Source: Bacillus tuaregi
Lineage (GTDB): Bacteria > Bacillota > Bacilli > Bacillales > Cytobacillaceae
DNA: 64,000 nt
NCBI RefSeq assembly: GCF_900104575.1
Contig: NZ_LT629731.1
Coordinates: 3,936,016-4,000,015 of the forward strand
Direction: 5' to 3'
In this document: one piece after another, positions 27,833-37,162 of the stretch
Layout: each line of letters starts with the position of its first letter
Numbering within the stretch: the stretch's first letter is position 1
Made by a program: the position numbers and the translations under genes
The notes under the pieces: model-generated
What the model saw: the letters and a program-made list of their open reading frames with translations, nothing else
Told to the model about the DNA's origin: nothing
Databases searched by the model: none

Positions 27833-28202
27833 GTTCTTTCCCCTGTTTCCATTTCACAATTTTCACCCATAGGAACGTTACAGAAAGCGACACTAGTGTA
27901 TTTCGCACGAGTCCCTGGTTAATATCCATCGGGTCAGCAAACACCATAATATCCAGTACAGTCACGGCAAAGAATAAATTCAATACCGTTAATGTCAGGC
28001 TGGAAAGATAGCTTGCTATATATGGAGTTTCAGGGTTCCATATTGGTGACAAAACTCCCGTAAGAATATAACAAACTGCATATAAGACCGTTATGGTAAA
28101 GGCGACATTATTTATATTGGAAAATCCCAATAAGAAGGAAGCAGCAATAAACGTAAAGATGACTACTCCCATCGTTTTTAATAACCCCATTAATCGAAAC
28201 AT
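27825..28202 (-). CDS. Membrane protein of the Tad locus, 125 aa
   Basis: A 125-residue protein with four predicted membrane helices and a basic tail (KIVKWKQGKEHD). GGGGGAAAAC precedes the ATG. No family recognised. Its overlap with the following gene and close spacing to the preceding one place it in the same operon. Confidence 0.7.
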   Translation of the reverse strand: MFRLMGLLKTMGVVIFTFIAASFLLGFSNINNVAFTITVLYAVCYILTGVLSPIWNPETPYIASYLSSLTLTVLNLFFAVTVLDIMVFADPMDINQGLVRNTLVSLSVTFLWVKIVKWKQGKEHD

Positions 28203-28221
28203 GTTTTCCCCCGCTATCTCT

Positions 28222-28809
28222 TTATTTTATATCTTCTGGCTTTTTTAGAAGCGCAAACGAAAGAAACGACAAAAATAATCCACCAAGATACATAAGGAAC
28301 GTAAAAAAGAATACACCTTCTTGATCATCTAACAATTGCATAAGAATTAATTCCTGTCCATTTCGAAAGGAAAAAGCACTGATGATGATTAGGACGATGA
28401 TAAAAAGATACGAGCCAAAGGCAATTTTAGACTTTCCAGGCCTATGAAAAGCCTGGAAAATCATTTCTCTTTTATACAATGAATAGCCAATGACCAATAA
28501 ATACATCAATATAAACGGCCAGAATACCATCGTGCCAAAAGACAGTCGAAGGATGGGTTCGGCAACAAAAAATCCCATTGTCATCAGCATGATAAAGCTC
28601 GTTAAGGAATTATATCTAACTGTATTTTCCACCGTTTGATACCAGTATCTGGCTAGTCCGACCGAAAAAATCGTAATAAGCATGTTAAATATAAAGATAC
28701 GAAAGGACCAATTTGGAATTGTGCAGCCGAGAACACCAAATAAAAACGGACCCATTAAAACAGCAAGTCCGTTGCCTTCGAAAAACTTAAACCTTTGTTC
28801 ACCTTCCAA
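28222..28809 (-). CDS. Membrane protein of the Tad locus, 195 aa
   Basis: A 195-residue membrane protein with about six helices. TTG 28809 (MEGEQRFKFFEG) is the start, supported by AGGAGAG upstream and by its 11-base overlap with the end of the Pro-Gly-repeat protein gene. No recognisable family. Position directly behind a secreted protein with a toxin-like hydrophobic C-terminal part makes an immunity or export-partner role conceivable, but nothing in the sequence shows it. Confidence 0.65.
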   Translation of the reverse strand: MEGEQRFKFFEGNGLAVLMGPFLFGVLGCTIPNWSFRIFIFNMLITIFSVGLARYWYQTVENTVRYNSLTSFIMLMTMGFFVAEPILRLSFGTMVFWPFILMYLLVIGYSLYKREMIFQAFHRPGKSKIAFGSYLFIIVLIIISAFSFRNGQELILMQLLDDQEGVFFFTFLMYLGGLFLSFLSFALLKKPEDIK

Positions 28810-30235
28810 AAAGCTCTCCTACCTTTCCAAAGCCCTTGCCAATTTTGCTGTAGACAAATTTGAATCCACTCTTTATCCCTTTCTTAATACCTTTTCCAAG
28901 ACTTGTCCGATTTATAAACACAGCTGTGCCTATACCGGCTAACAATCCAGCCGCAGCACCGGCAACGGTTCCTAATCCAGGTACAACCGAACCGGCTAAT
29001 GCTCCAGTTGTAACACTTGATGCGATACTTCCTATAGCTGTTGACCCGACGCCAATCGCAACCTCTGTCGATAAATCTGTAAAAAAGTCTGATGAAGCAT
29101 ATCCCTGTTTGCTATTATTCCCTATTGGACTATAATCCCAAAGCGTACCGGCTGCAGCCAGTGCATAATTAAGCGGACCATTCATCTTGATCATATTGCT
29201 TTTTGAAACAAATGCCTTGTTAAATGCACTGCCATCCTTCCAGCTACTTAAGGATGTGAAAGCTTTTTTCGTGAGCGGACTCCAGCCATCAATGATACCT
29301 GACTTAACAGAGTTAGCCATAAAGGTTGATAGTTTCATATTTTTCGGTATTAGCTCTTTGCTTTGTAAAAATGCATTGAAGGTTTTTTCTTTAATGCGTT
29401 TTGTATGGATTCCAAGGGATCGGTCACTGCCATTCACATCATAGCCCTTATATCGTTGATAAAGACTATCAAATATTTTCAAGTTCTTCTGACCAGATAC
29501 ACGATAGCCATCTTTTGTCCCGGCTATTTTTTCTATTTTAAATCCTGCCATCATAGACAATGCGGCACCGGCAACATCTCGATTGAGAAAACCAAGGCCA
29601 TAGGTTTTAAAGTCATCAAAAAAACCTGTGACATGGCTGAACCAACCTCGTTCTCCGTCCGTCGTTTTGACAAGCGTATTGAGAAGAGATGGTGTATTTC
29701 CCCCTCCGTCGTTGCCATCGTCGCCACCATCTGTTGCCTTGCCACCATCTGGTCCTTCGCCAGACTCTGCTGCTTGGCCGCCGTTTAGACCTTTTCCAGC
29801 TTCTGCTGCTTGGCCACTATTTGGGCCTTCACCGCTTGGATAACCATTTCCTCCGTTAACCGGACCACCACCTTGCACAGCATTGCCCGATTCCAGACCA
29901 TCCATGTGCCATAATACGGAACCTGGCGGAGGTACCGTGGCGTTTGGAATGATGAATATTCCACTGCTTAATGGTGAATTCGGAAGAATGGGCTGACCAG
30001 AAACAGCAGCCTTTCCCTTATTATAGGCATCACCAGGTTCGTATACCTGACCCGGAGCTATGAACTGCCCACCTTGTATCGCTTGACCTGGTGCATAGCT
30101 TTCACCGGGAGTAAGGGCTTTTCCTGGTTTTATAAATGTGCCTGCCGCATACGTAACGACAGGGAACACATTCCACATAAGTAAAATAGCAATCATTGTT
30201 AATGCTGCTATTCTATTCCATATACGTTGACACAA
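28799..30235 (-). CDS. Secreted Pro-Gly-repeat protein with glycine-zipper C-terminal part
   Basis: About 478 residues, not assigned to a known family. A signal peptide (MIAILLMWNVFPVVTYAAG) is followed by repeats of the form x-PGxxY/xxPGQ (residues ~33-75: KPGKALTPGESYAPGQA, then APGQVYEPGDAY) and a second Gly/Ala-rich repeat block (residues ~125-185: GGQAAEAGKGLN, GGQAAESGEGPD). A globular middle part follows, then a hydrophobic glycine-zipper hairpin (VGSTAIGSIASSVTTGALAG, LGTVAGAAAGLLAGIGTAVF) and a basic tail ending GKVGELFGR. TTG start with GAGGTGAG upstream. It lies in the Tad operon between the von Willebrand A lipoprotein and membrane proteins. Adhesin, pore-former or effector are all possible. 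Confidence 0.6.
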   Translation of the reverse strand: MCQRIWNRIAALTMIAILLMWNVFPVVTYAAGTFIKPGKALTPGESYAPGQAIQGGQFIAPGQVYEPGDAYNKGKAAVSGQPILPNSPLSSGIFIIPNATVPPPGSVLWHMDGLESGNAVQGGGPVNGGNGYPSGEGPNSGQAAEAGKGLNGGQAAESGEGPDGGKATDGGDDGNDGGGNTPSLLNTLVKTTDGERGWFSHVTGFFDDFKTYGLGFLNRDVAGAALSMMAGFKIEKIAGTKDGYRVSGQKNLKIFDSLYQRYKGYDVNGSDRSLGIHTKRIKEKTFNAFLQSKELIPKNMKLSTFMANSVKSGIIDGWSPLTKKAFTSLSSWKDGSAFNKAFVSKSNMIKMNGPLNYALAAAGTLWDYSPIGNNSKQGYASSDFFTDLSTEVAIGVGSTAIGSIASSVTTGALAGSVVPGLGTVAGAAAGLLAGIGTAVFINRTSLGKGIKKGIKSGFKFVYSKIGKGFGKVGELFGR

Positions 30236-30253
30236 TGGCTTCGCTCACCTCGC

Positions 30254-31627
30254 TTACTGAGTATTTTGCTGATACTTTTCCTCTAATGCTTTTATTGCAT
30301 CAGCATAACTGCTATTATTGAGAGACTTTAATTCCGCTTCAAACTTCTCAACTTCTGAATTAATCCAATCATGATACTCATCATTGACTTCCTCTAAATA
30401 ACGGTAAGAATCCTTATCGATTTTTCCACTTTCTTTAAAAATAAATAGGATTAAATCAATCTCAGACCCTTCAAATGTGGCATTTGCCCCTTCCTCTGTT
30501 GTGTAAACAAATATATCAAGATCATTTTGGATTTTTTTTCCTTCAAGTGCCTGTGTATTCTTATCCTTCCAATCTTTCCAGGTTTCAGCTAGATCTGAAA
30601 TTTTCGCAAACTCCTTCTTTAATTCACTTTCATCATTAACCTTTTGATAGATCCCATCTACTGCATCTGCAATCTCAATCAGCTCATTTTGTCCCTCTGC
30701 ATTGACATCAAAGCCAATTACATTCACAATCGGTGAAATATTAGAGCCATATAGCTCCTTTGCAGCCTGAACCGGATCATCGTTACAGGTCGAAACTCCA
30801 TCACTGACAAGATAGACAATATTTGTATTCATTTGCCCGTCATATAGCTCTAAATCCTTTTTTGCTTCTCGAAGAGCCAGTCCTGTCGGAGTCCAACCAG
30901 TTGGCTGCACCGAATCAAGAGCGGTTTGAAATTGTGCCCCCTCCATCGGTAGGATGGAATAGACAAGGTCACTACCGTTACAGGATAATTCCATATCTCT
31001 ATCTGCGTTGCTTCCCGTATGTCCATAGACACGAAGCCCAACCCTCGCGCCCTCAGGTAACTGACTGACAAATTTGGTTATTGTTTCCTTTGCAATTTCC
31101 ATTTTGGTCTTACCGTCAATCGATTGAGCCATACTTCCAGATGCATCTAAAATAATTTCAACATTGAGATTTTCCTTGAATTGATATCGAGAATCCCCCA
31201 TCTCAGGGCTTCCAATTGCTTGGAATCGCATTTGCTTTATCAAGGCCTCAGGTCCCTTGAACTCATCCTGTACAAGCTTTAATAATTCTCGGTAAAAATA
31301 ATCTAATTCCTTTTGTGAAGGAGTTGATGAAATATCAGGCAGATTCTTGAATGCTTCCAGTGTCGTTTCTGGATTGGCTGTATCTGGGTTGAAATCCACA
31401 AGCTTGCCTACTGGAAGAGCAGCTAATTCCTCATAGGTGGTTGGAAGAGGCTCTACTTTAATGCTAACTACCTCAGCCTCCTTTTTTGCTTCCTTTTCGA
31501 TGTCCTTCTGTTTTGTTTGCTCAGCTGTCTGCTCATTTTCTTTCTCGTTAACAGGCTCTTCATTCATAGAGCATGCCGTAATGAACAGAAACATACATAT
31601 TAGCAGCAATAGCTTTAAATATTTCAT
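30254..31627 (-). CDS. Von Willebrand factor A-domain lipoprotein
   Basis: A 457-residue lipoprotein: MKYLKLLLLICMFLFITAC provides a signal peptide with lipobox ending at Cys, followed by a Glu/Lys-rich linker. The vWA domain spans about residues 150-340 with an intact MIDAS site: ILDASGSMAQS, the Thr in GWTPTGLALREAKKDL, and the Asp in YLVSDGVSTCNDDP. The tail is an acidic helix. ATG 31627 follows AGGAGGGTGAGCG; an open frame further upstream is not supported. It is expected on the outer face of the membrane. Its place directly behind the Flp pilin gene suggests a role in pilus anchoring or adhesion, by inference. Confidence 0.85.
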   Translation of the reverse strand: MKYLKLLLLICMFLFITACSMNEEPVNEKENEQTAEQTKQKDIEKEAKKEAEVVSIKVEPLPTTYEELAALPVGKLVDFNPDTANPETTLEAFKNLPDISSTPSQKELDYFYRELLKLVQDEFKGPEALIKQMRFQAIGSPEMGDSRYQFKENLNVEIILDASGSMAQSIDGKTKMEIAKETITKFVSQLPEGARVGLRVYGHTGSNADRDMELSCNGSDLVYSILPMEGAQFQTALDSVQPTGWTPTGLALREAKKDLELYDGQMNTNIVYLVSDGVSTCNDDPVQAAKELYGSNISPIVNVIGFDVNAEGQNELIEIADAVDGIYQKVNDESELKKEFAKISDLAETWKDWKDKNTQALEGKKIQNDLDIFVYTTEEGANATFEGSEIDLILFIFKESGKIDKDSYRYLEEVNDEYHDWINSEVEKFEAELKSLNNSSYADAIKALEEKYQQNTQ

Positions 31628-31645
31628 TCGCTCACCCTCCTTATG

Positions 31646-31669
31646 AAAAAAGGGCATAATGCCCTTTTT
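31646..31669 (-). terminator. Intra-operon terminator behind the Flp pilin gene
   Basis: AAAAAAGGGCATAATGCCCTTTTT is a near-perfect palindrome with T-runs both ways, lying between the pilin stop (31674) and the ribosome binding site of the next gene. Likely attenuates transcription so that pilin is made in excess over the downstream accessory proteins. Confidence 0.8.
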
Positions 31670-31673
31670 ATAC

Positions 31674-31880
31674 TTACCCAACCATTCCAGTTATCTTAGC
31701 AATGATATTTTTAATAATGTTACCAATTCCTTCACTTTGTCCTTCTACCGCAGTTGAAATGATCCCTAACACTAGAATTAAGAGCGCTGCTAAACCAAGC
31801 CATTCCAAAGACTGAGCTCCCTTTTCGTTTTGTACCGGCTGCGTCATTTTCATCCATGCTTTGATAAATATAGATTTCAT
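31674..31880 (-). CDS. Flp-type pilin subunit
   Basis: A 68-residue prepilin. The class III signal QNEKG-AQSLEWLGLAALLILVLGI has Gly at the cleavage point and Glu at +5 with a long hydrophobic helix; the mature part is about 45 residues, the small size typical of Flp pilins. After TadV-type processing it should polymerise into the Tad pilus. RBS AGGGAGAG precedes ATG 31880. Lies between tadC and a terminator. Confidence 0.85.
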   Translation of the reverse strand: MKSIFIKAWMKMTQPVQNEKGAQSLEWLGLAALLILVLGIISTAVEGQSEGIGNIIKNIIAKITGMVG

Positions 31881-31901
31881 GATTTTCTCTCCCTTTGTTT
31901 T

Positions 31902-32834
31902 TTATTTAAATAAATCAAATAACCCACTGTTGTCTTTGAACATGTTAATCGCCATTAAGCCTCCGATTAGAAGAAGAGCAGATGGCATCACGATAAAGGT
32001 GGTAATTAACGTAACCTTGGGTGAGGCCTTTGCTGCCTGCTCTTTGATTTTTTCCTTTTTGATTTTTCTCATCTCTTCAGCCTGAAGCTTAAAGGTTCGC
32101 GAAATCGGCACACCTAAGCGCTCCCCTTGGATAAGTGATTTAATCAGCATTTGAAATTCTTTACTCTCATTACGGTCCAAAAGGGATTGATAGGCATTTC
32201 CTCTCGGAACCCCAACATCTGTTTCATGAATAAACCGGCCAAATTCATCCTTAATCGGTCCTTCAAAATATGGGACAATATCCCGTAAAGCTTGATCTAG
32301 TCCTACACCCGCCTGTAAAGTCACACTCATCGTGTCCAGAAAATCAGGCAGTTGGAACGACAATGACTCTTGACGCTGCTTTGCCTTTTTATTCAGCCAT
32401 AAAACGGCTCCCATATAGCCAGCAACCGGATAAAGAATGAGTGCTGCTTCTGCATATGGAAATCTTAATAGGAGTGAAATTCCCCCAATGATTAACCCCA
32501 TTACTAAAAGGAACATTTTTAAGCCTTGAAATCTTTCCAGCGTTAAATTGTAAGGAAATCCTGCCTGCATTAACTTTTTCTGAATCTCATGATTTTCACT
32601 AAAAAAATTAATGCGCTGTCCTATAACTGAAAAATCATCAGCATATTCCAATATCTTCGAGATGGCTTTTTCTCTTCTTGTTTCTTTTTTTTCAAACGCA
32701 TTATAGATATAGACCTTTTCTTTTACCTCTTCCTTCAATTCCAGCTTTAAAATGAAATATTTATAATAGCTTCTAAGTGATAGGGCTATAAATAGAAGAA
32801 ATAAGCAAACAACAATTACAACCATTCCATCCAT
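31902..32834 (-). CDS. tadC: Tad pilus inner-membrane platform protein TadC
   Basis: A 310-residue type II secretion F-domain protein with membrane helices near the start, at residues ~105-155 and at the C-terminus. The cytoplasmic F domain (LPDFLDTMSVTLQAGVGLDQALRDI, AEEMRKIKKEKIKEQAAKASPKVTLI) is typical of TadC. It would form the pilus assembly platform with TadB. Four bases separate it from tadB, and the pilin gene follows. Confidence 0.9.
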   Translation of the reverse strand: MDGMVVIVVCLFLLFIALSLRSYYKYFILKLELKEEVKEKVYIYNAFEKKETRREKAISKILEYADDFSVIGQRINFFSENHEIQKKLMQAGFPYNLTLERFQGLKMFLLVMGLIIGGISLLLRFPYAEAALILYPVAGYMGAVLWLNKKAKQRQESLSFQLPDFLDTMSVTLQAGVGLDQALRDIVPYFEGPIKDEFGRFIHETDVGVPRGNAYQSLLDRNESKEFQMLIKSLIQGERLGVPISRTFKLQAEEMRKIKKEKIKEQAAKASPKVTLITTFIVMPSALLLIGGLMAINMFKDNSGLFDLFK

Positions 32835-32838
32835 CTCT

Positions 32839-33765
32839 TCACACCCTTATATTTGTTACCTTTCTAACAAGAATAAAGGTCAATACTGTCCCAGCGAGGA
32901 ACAGAATGAGAAGAATCATTCCCAATCCTGAAAATAAGGGATCTAAAAAGCCATCTATCACGTTATTCATCATTAAGACAAGAAAAATAGGAATCACCGG
33001 TACAATATAAGCTACATACCTTTGCTCAGCAGTCATGGTTTTAATCTCCTGCTGCAATATCTTCCTTTCTTCTAACGTTTGACTCATTTCATCCAGCACG
33101 GAATAGAGATTCCCACCTGCCTTTTTTTGAATCACCAGCGTGGCTACAAATAATTGGAATTCCTTACTCGTTATTCTATTTTCCATTGATTTTAAGGCAG
33201 CATTAAAGTCAATCCCTAATGCAATCTCCTGCGCAAGCCTTTTGAATTCTCCCCTTGCCGGTTCATTCACTTCCTGTGCGACTAAGTGGATGCCTTGCGT
33301 CAACGTCATACCCGATCGGGTTGCATTTGCCAACAACCGGCAGACTACAGGCAGCTGTTCAATCATTCGTTGCTTCATCAAGTTCTTTCGTAAAAGGAAA
33401 ATCAACCTCCTGCCTCCCTCTAAAACAAGTCCGGCAATCAGTAGATTAATTGGATACTGGATATTAAAAAAGTTTTGCAAAAAAATAATAATCCCCATAT
33501 AAGAAACAAACAGGGCACCCATATACTCTGACGGTGTAAATGGGATGTTTGCAGACTGTAATTTTTCATAAATAGGAGAAGCATATTCTGTACGATCAAA
33601 CCGATCCCCAAGCAGCACAATGACGCTTTTTCGTTTTTTTCCATCATGATAAAAATCATAGAGTTCTTTTCGCCATTCCCGCTTTTCTTTACGAAAATCC
33701 AATAGATAATAAATTGATAGAATCATAGAGAAGAAGGCTAACGTTGAAACGAATAATATTATCAT
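32839..33765 (-). CDS. tadB: Tad pilus inner-membrane platform protein TadB
   Basis: A 308-residue type II secretion F-domain protein (LPVVCRLLANATRSGMTLTQGIHLVAQEV, KAGGNLYSVLDEMSQTLEERKILQQEIKTMTAEQRYVAYI) with N- and C-terminal membrane helices. Partner of TadC in the platform that TadA drives. Its ATG overlaps the tadA stop (ATGA), with GGAGG just upstream. Confidence 0.9.
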   Translation of the reverse strand: MIILFVSTLAFFSMILSIYYLLDFRKEKREWRKELYDFYHDGKKRKSVIVLLGDRFDRTEYASPIYEKLQSANIPFTPSEYMGALFVSYMGIIIFLQNFFNIQYPINLLIAGLVLEGGRRLIFLLRKNLMKQRMIEQLPVVCRLLANATRSGMTLTQGIHLVAQEVNEPARGEFKRLAQEIALGIDFNAALKSMENRITSKEFQLFVATLVIQKKAGGNLYSVLDEMSQTLEERKILQQEIKTMTAEQRYVAYIVPVIPIFLVLMMNNVIDGFLDPLFSGLGMILLILFLAGTVLTFILVRKVTNIRV

Positions 33766-35111
33766 TGGTAGACCTCCTCTAACACAGGGGTGAATACATA
33801 ATCGGGGAAGGAAATCCCAAACACCTTTAATTTTTCAAGACATTTCGGAATGTACCCCGTAGGAGTAAAATAGCCAGTAACGATTCCATCCGCATTCATG
33901 GACGTTCTCTTATAATGAAAAATCTCCATTACGTCATGCGAGCCGTCATCCCTTTTAACCACCTCTGATATTGAAACAATTTTTCTTGTCCCATCTGTCA
34001 ATCGGGTGGCCTGAATAATAATATCTAATGCACCGACAATATACTCTCTCACGATATGACTAGGGAGCTCCATTCCAGCCATGACAACCATTGCCTCAAC
34101 ACGACGTAAGGCATCATCCGGTGAATTAGCATGGACGGTTGTTAATGACCCTTCATGCCCAGTATTCATGGCCTGAAGCATATCAAAGGCTTCTCCGCTG
34201 CGGACCTCTCCGACAATGATTCGATCCGGTCTCATCCGTAAGGAATTTTTGACAAGCTGCCTAATCGATACTTCCCCGCTACCTTCAACGTTGGCCGGTC
34301 TTGCTTCAAGCCCTGCCACATTCGGACGATTGAGCCTCAGCTCTGCCGAGTCTTCTATCGTTACTACTCGTTCACCATGAGGAATGGAGGCAGCCAAAAC
34401 ATTCAGAATCGTCGTTTTTCCGCTCCCCGTTCCGCCCGAAATAAGGGTATTCATTTTCGCTTTTACAATCCCGTCAAGGAATTCACCCATAACCGTGTTT
34501 AACGAATCGAACTGAATCAGGTCCTCCATTGTAAACGGATCTTTCCTGAATTTCCGAATGGACAGTAGCGTTCCCTTTAGGCTGATTGGTGGTATAACTG
34601 CGTTGACACGACTACCATCAGGTAAGCGTGCATCAACCATTGGAGAGCTTTCATCGATTCTACGGCCAAGCGGCGCCACAATTCGATCGACGATATGTCT
34701 AACGTGGTCATCATCCCGGAAAGATATATCAGCTAATTCTAATTTTCCATAACGCTCAACATACACTTCATTAAAACCATTCACCAACACCTCTGTGATT
34801 GACGGATCATTGATTAATGGCTCAAGCGGTCCGTAGCCGACTGATTCATCCAAAATACGGGTAATTAATATCTCTTTATCATGACGTGAGATAATCACTT
34901 TTTCCTCAGCCATGAATTGGCTGACATACTGTTCAATACTCAGCCTCATTTCACCTTGGGATAGCTTCGTTAACGCCTCTAAATTGGTATCCCTTAAGAG
35001 CCTTGCCTTATAATGCTCCACCAAATCATCGACAAGACGGTTTTCATATTGATAGGATTGCAGCTTTGATGTGCTAACTCTTTCTTTTCGTTTATCAAAT
35101 AAGGATGTCAT
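33762..35111 (-). CDS. tadA: Tad pilus assembly ATPase TadA/CpaF
   Basis: A 449-residue secretion ATPase of the CpaF/VirB11 type. An N-terminal all-alpha domain is followed by the ATPase core: Walker [19 protein letters not shown], Asp box [10 protein letters not shown], Walker B region [37 protein letters not shown]. It powers polymerisation of the Flp pilin from the cytoplasmic side. Starts three bases after the TadZ-like gene stops. Confidence 0.94.
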   Translation of the reverse strand: MTSLFDKRKERVSTSKLQSYQYENRLVDDLVEHYKARLLRDTNLEALTKLSQGEMRLSIEQYVSQFMAEEKVIISRHDKEILITRILDESVGYGPLEPLINDPSITEVLVNGFNEVYVERYGKLELADISFRDDDHVRHIVDRIVAPLGRRIDESSPMVDARLPDGSRVNAVIPPISLKGTLLSIRKFRKDPFTMEDLIQFDSLNTVMGEFLDGIVKAKMNTLISGGTGSGKTTILNVLAASIPHGERVVTIEDSAELRLNRPNVAGLEARPANVEGSGEVSIRQLVKNSLRMRPDRIIVGEVRSGEAFDMLQAMNTGHEGSLTTVHANSPDDALRRVEAMVVMAGMELPSHIVREYIVGALDIIIQATRLTDGTRKIVSISEVVKRDDGSHDVMEIFHYKRTSMNADGIVTGYFTPTGYIPKCLEKLKVFGISFPDYVFTPVLEEVYQ

Positions 35112-35114
35112 ATG

Positions 35115-36275
35115 TTAATCCCCCTTATTCAGTACAGAATGGCTCCATTTTTTCACATCCTTTGCGAATGGAATCAGCCTTCTTTCCTTTGCTGTTTTAC
35201 GTACAGGTTCCCCTTTGTTGATATACGGCTGTAATCCTTTATGGTCCAAGCGTACCGTTGCGGCAATTGGGAATCTCATGACATGCTTTATATCCTTTTC
35301 TTGAATTTCATTTTCCTTACCTATTTTGTTCAAGATAATCGATGTCCTAGAAGGTAATTCTATTCCAAGTCTGACGGCAAGCTCTTCCAATTGCTTTAAC
35401 ACCCTTAGAGAAGGTGTATCTGGTGTGAGAACATAGAAAATACGGTCTGATTCCTCTAAAGCAGTCACCACATGGTGATTGATATAAGCTGGTAGGTCGA
35501 CAATCACAAAGTCAAAGCTTCTTCTGCAGGTTCGTAACAGCTTCGCGATAAATTCTTCTGTGATGGTTTCTGCTACTTCAGCATCACAAGGACTGATAAG
35601 CACATCCAGTTTCGATGAATCAAGCTTCTGTGCTACATTTCTGATATGACCTTCATTTAATTCATTAATGACAGGTGCTAAATCCGCAATCGAACGATTG
35701 GATTCTATTGATAAAATCGTTTCAATCCCGCCAAATTGAAGATTAAAATCGATTAGGATCACTTCAGCCATAGTTTCTAGTTTTATTGTTTGGGCAAATG
35801 CTGCCGCAAGACTTGATTTTCCACTGCCTCCATTTCCGCTGAAAAGTGAGAAAATTTGCCCCCTACCTTTTGTAAAGCTTTGAAATGACTTATCCTTTTT
35901 CAATTTATTATTTTCATAGTTTTGAAAGATAGCAGGCACTCTGCTGATAAACAAGGAATGCTCATCTGGATAAACAAAAAACTCAGAGGCCCCTGCTTTT
36001 GTTATATTTCTAAGCTGAGTAAAATCGGAGCCCTTTGCGATAAAAATGATTAGTGTTCCAGGACTGACTGATTTAATGTATTGAATACTTTCAACGGCCA
36101 CATCATGATCAGGCTGAACAAAGATCACAATATCCTGGATATCCCGATTGACTTCACGAACAATATCACCCGTATGAATGAGCTGAACGGAATAGTTTTC
36201 TGAAATACTATTTAAAATTTGATTGTGTATGACTTCATCGTCACTGACTAATAAGATTTTTAGATTCGACTCCAT
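35115..36275 (-). CDS. TadZ/CpaE-like pilus localisation protein
   Basis: About 386 residues. The N-terminal ~120 residues form an atypical response-regulator fold (LKILLVSDDEVIHNQILNSI), the rest a ParA/MinD-type ATPase with the deviant Walker A GNGGSGKSSLAAAFAQ and VILIDFNLQFGGIETIL. This domain order is that of TadZ/CpaE, which positions the Tad machine in the cell. ATG 36275 follows GAAGAGGGATACT; an in-frame start 18 bases earlier is possible. Confidence 0.88.
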   Translation of the reverse strand: MESNLKILLVSDDEVIHNQILNSISENYSVQLIHTGDIVREVNRDIQDIVIFVQPDHDVAVESIQYIKSVSPGTLIIFIAKGSDFTQLRNITKAGASEFFVYPDEHSLFISRVPAIFQNYENNKLKKDKSFQSFTKGRGQIFSLFSGNGGSGKSSLAAAFAQTIKLETMAEVILIDFNLQFGGIETILSIESNRSIADLAPVINELNEGHIRNVAQKLDSSKLDVLISPCDAEVAETITEEFIAKLLRTCRRSFDFVIVDLPAYINHHVVTALEESDRIFYVLTPDTPSLRVLKQLEELAVRLGIELPSRTSIILNKIGKENEIQEKDIKHVMRFPIAATVRLDHKGLQPYINKGEPVRKTAKERRLIPFAKDVKKWSHSVLNKGD

Positions 36276-36325
36276 AGTATCCCTCTTCATCATGATGTTA
36301 GAAGATTATTATCTCTTTGCCTGCC

Positions 36326-37054
36326 CTATTGAACAGCTGCTTCCCCTGGACTTGCAGGTATATTAGGAGATTCAGCAGGAGCTGATAGTTGTTCAGATAC
36401 AGCTGGCTGTTGTTGTTCTTCGACTGGATTAACCGGTTCTTCTTTTCCGACATTTGCCTTTAAGATTCTGACCTTATCAGCATAGTTTTGTACATGGATC
36501 AATTGAGCTGCGGCTTCAAGACTTACTTCAAGAGCAGCACCTGTGAAATCCTCAGGCTTATCGCCATCAGAAAAGGCAACCGGAACATCTCTCATGAATA
36601 TTTCAGTCTGCGGCTGTCCGTTCACTTCGGTAGATACAATAATATCCACTCTATCTAGTTCTGTTACAACTTGATCATATTGGACTTTTTCTGATGGATA
36701 TAAAGCAACTAAACGATTATTTTCATTACGAAGATTTGAAAATGGCTTTACCATATTCTTAGTAATAATCTCTCCCGCTGCTAACGGAACAACAGAAACA
36801 TTATTAATGAGTTCATTTTTATTTGTAATATGTGCCTTATTGACAAATTTGTTAGGGATTTCTATCGTCATGACTTGATTTTCCTGTATAAGTGCCCTTA
36901 CGGGAATATCTCCCTTTGCTACGTAAATCTTCGTCATTCCGCCTAATTCGGCATTCAGGTCCTTTACTTTTTGAAAAACTAAAAACCCTGCAGCTAACGC
37001 CAAAAGGAAGGCAAGAATGAAAAATATGGCCGCTCTTCTCTTAGACTCCAACAT
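36326..37054 (-). CDS. cpaB: Flp pilus assembly protein CpaB/RcpC
   Basis: A 242-residue protein with one N-terminal membrane helix (AAIFFILAFLLALAAGFLVF), a SAF domain (YVAKGDIPVRALIQENQVM, NNVSVVPLAAGEIITKNMV) and a Pro/Glu/Gln-rich tail. In Gram-negatives CpaB/RcpC links to the secretin; no secretin gene is present here, as expected for a single-membrane cell. First gene of the Tad operon, with GGAGAGAG ahead of ATG. Confidence 0.88.
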   Translation of the reverse strand: MLESKRRAAIFFILAFLLALAAGFLVFQKVKDLNAELGGMTKIYVAKGDIPVRALIQENQVMTIEIPNKFVNKAHITNKNELINNVSVVPLAAGEIITKNMVKPFSNLRNENNRLVALYPSEKVQYDQVVTELDRVDIIVSTEVNGQPQTEIFMRDVPVAFSDGDKPEDFTGAALEVSLEAAAQLIHVQNYADKVRILKANVGKEEPVNPVEEQQQPAVSEQLSAPAESPNIPASPGEAAVQ

Positions 37055-37115
37055 CCTGTATGCTCTCTCCTACGGTAGTAATTTAATGTGTAAAAATGCT
37101 CGCTTATATATATTC

Positions 37116-37162
37116 AACACTATCAATATAGCAAAATATGTTTTTACTATATTGATAGTGTT
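37116..37162. promoter_or_regulatory. Perfect 16-bp inverted repeat upstream of the Tad operon
   Basis: AACACTATCAATATAG (37116-37131) and CTATATTGATAGTGTT (37147-37162) are perfect inverted complements with a 15-base AT-rich spacer, 62 bases ahead of cpaB. No T-run follows on the minus strand, so an operator is likelier than a terminator. The rest of 37163-37446 is AT-rich with nothing else recognised. Confidence 0.65.
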
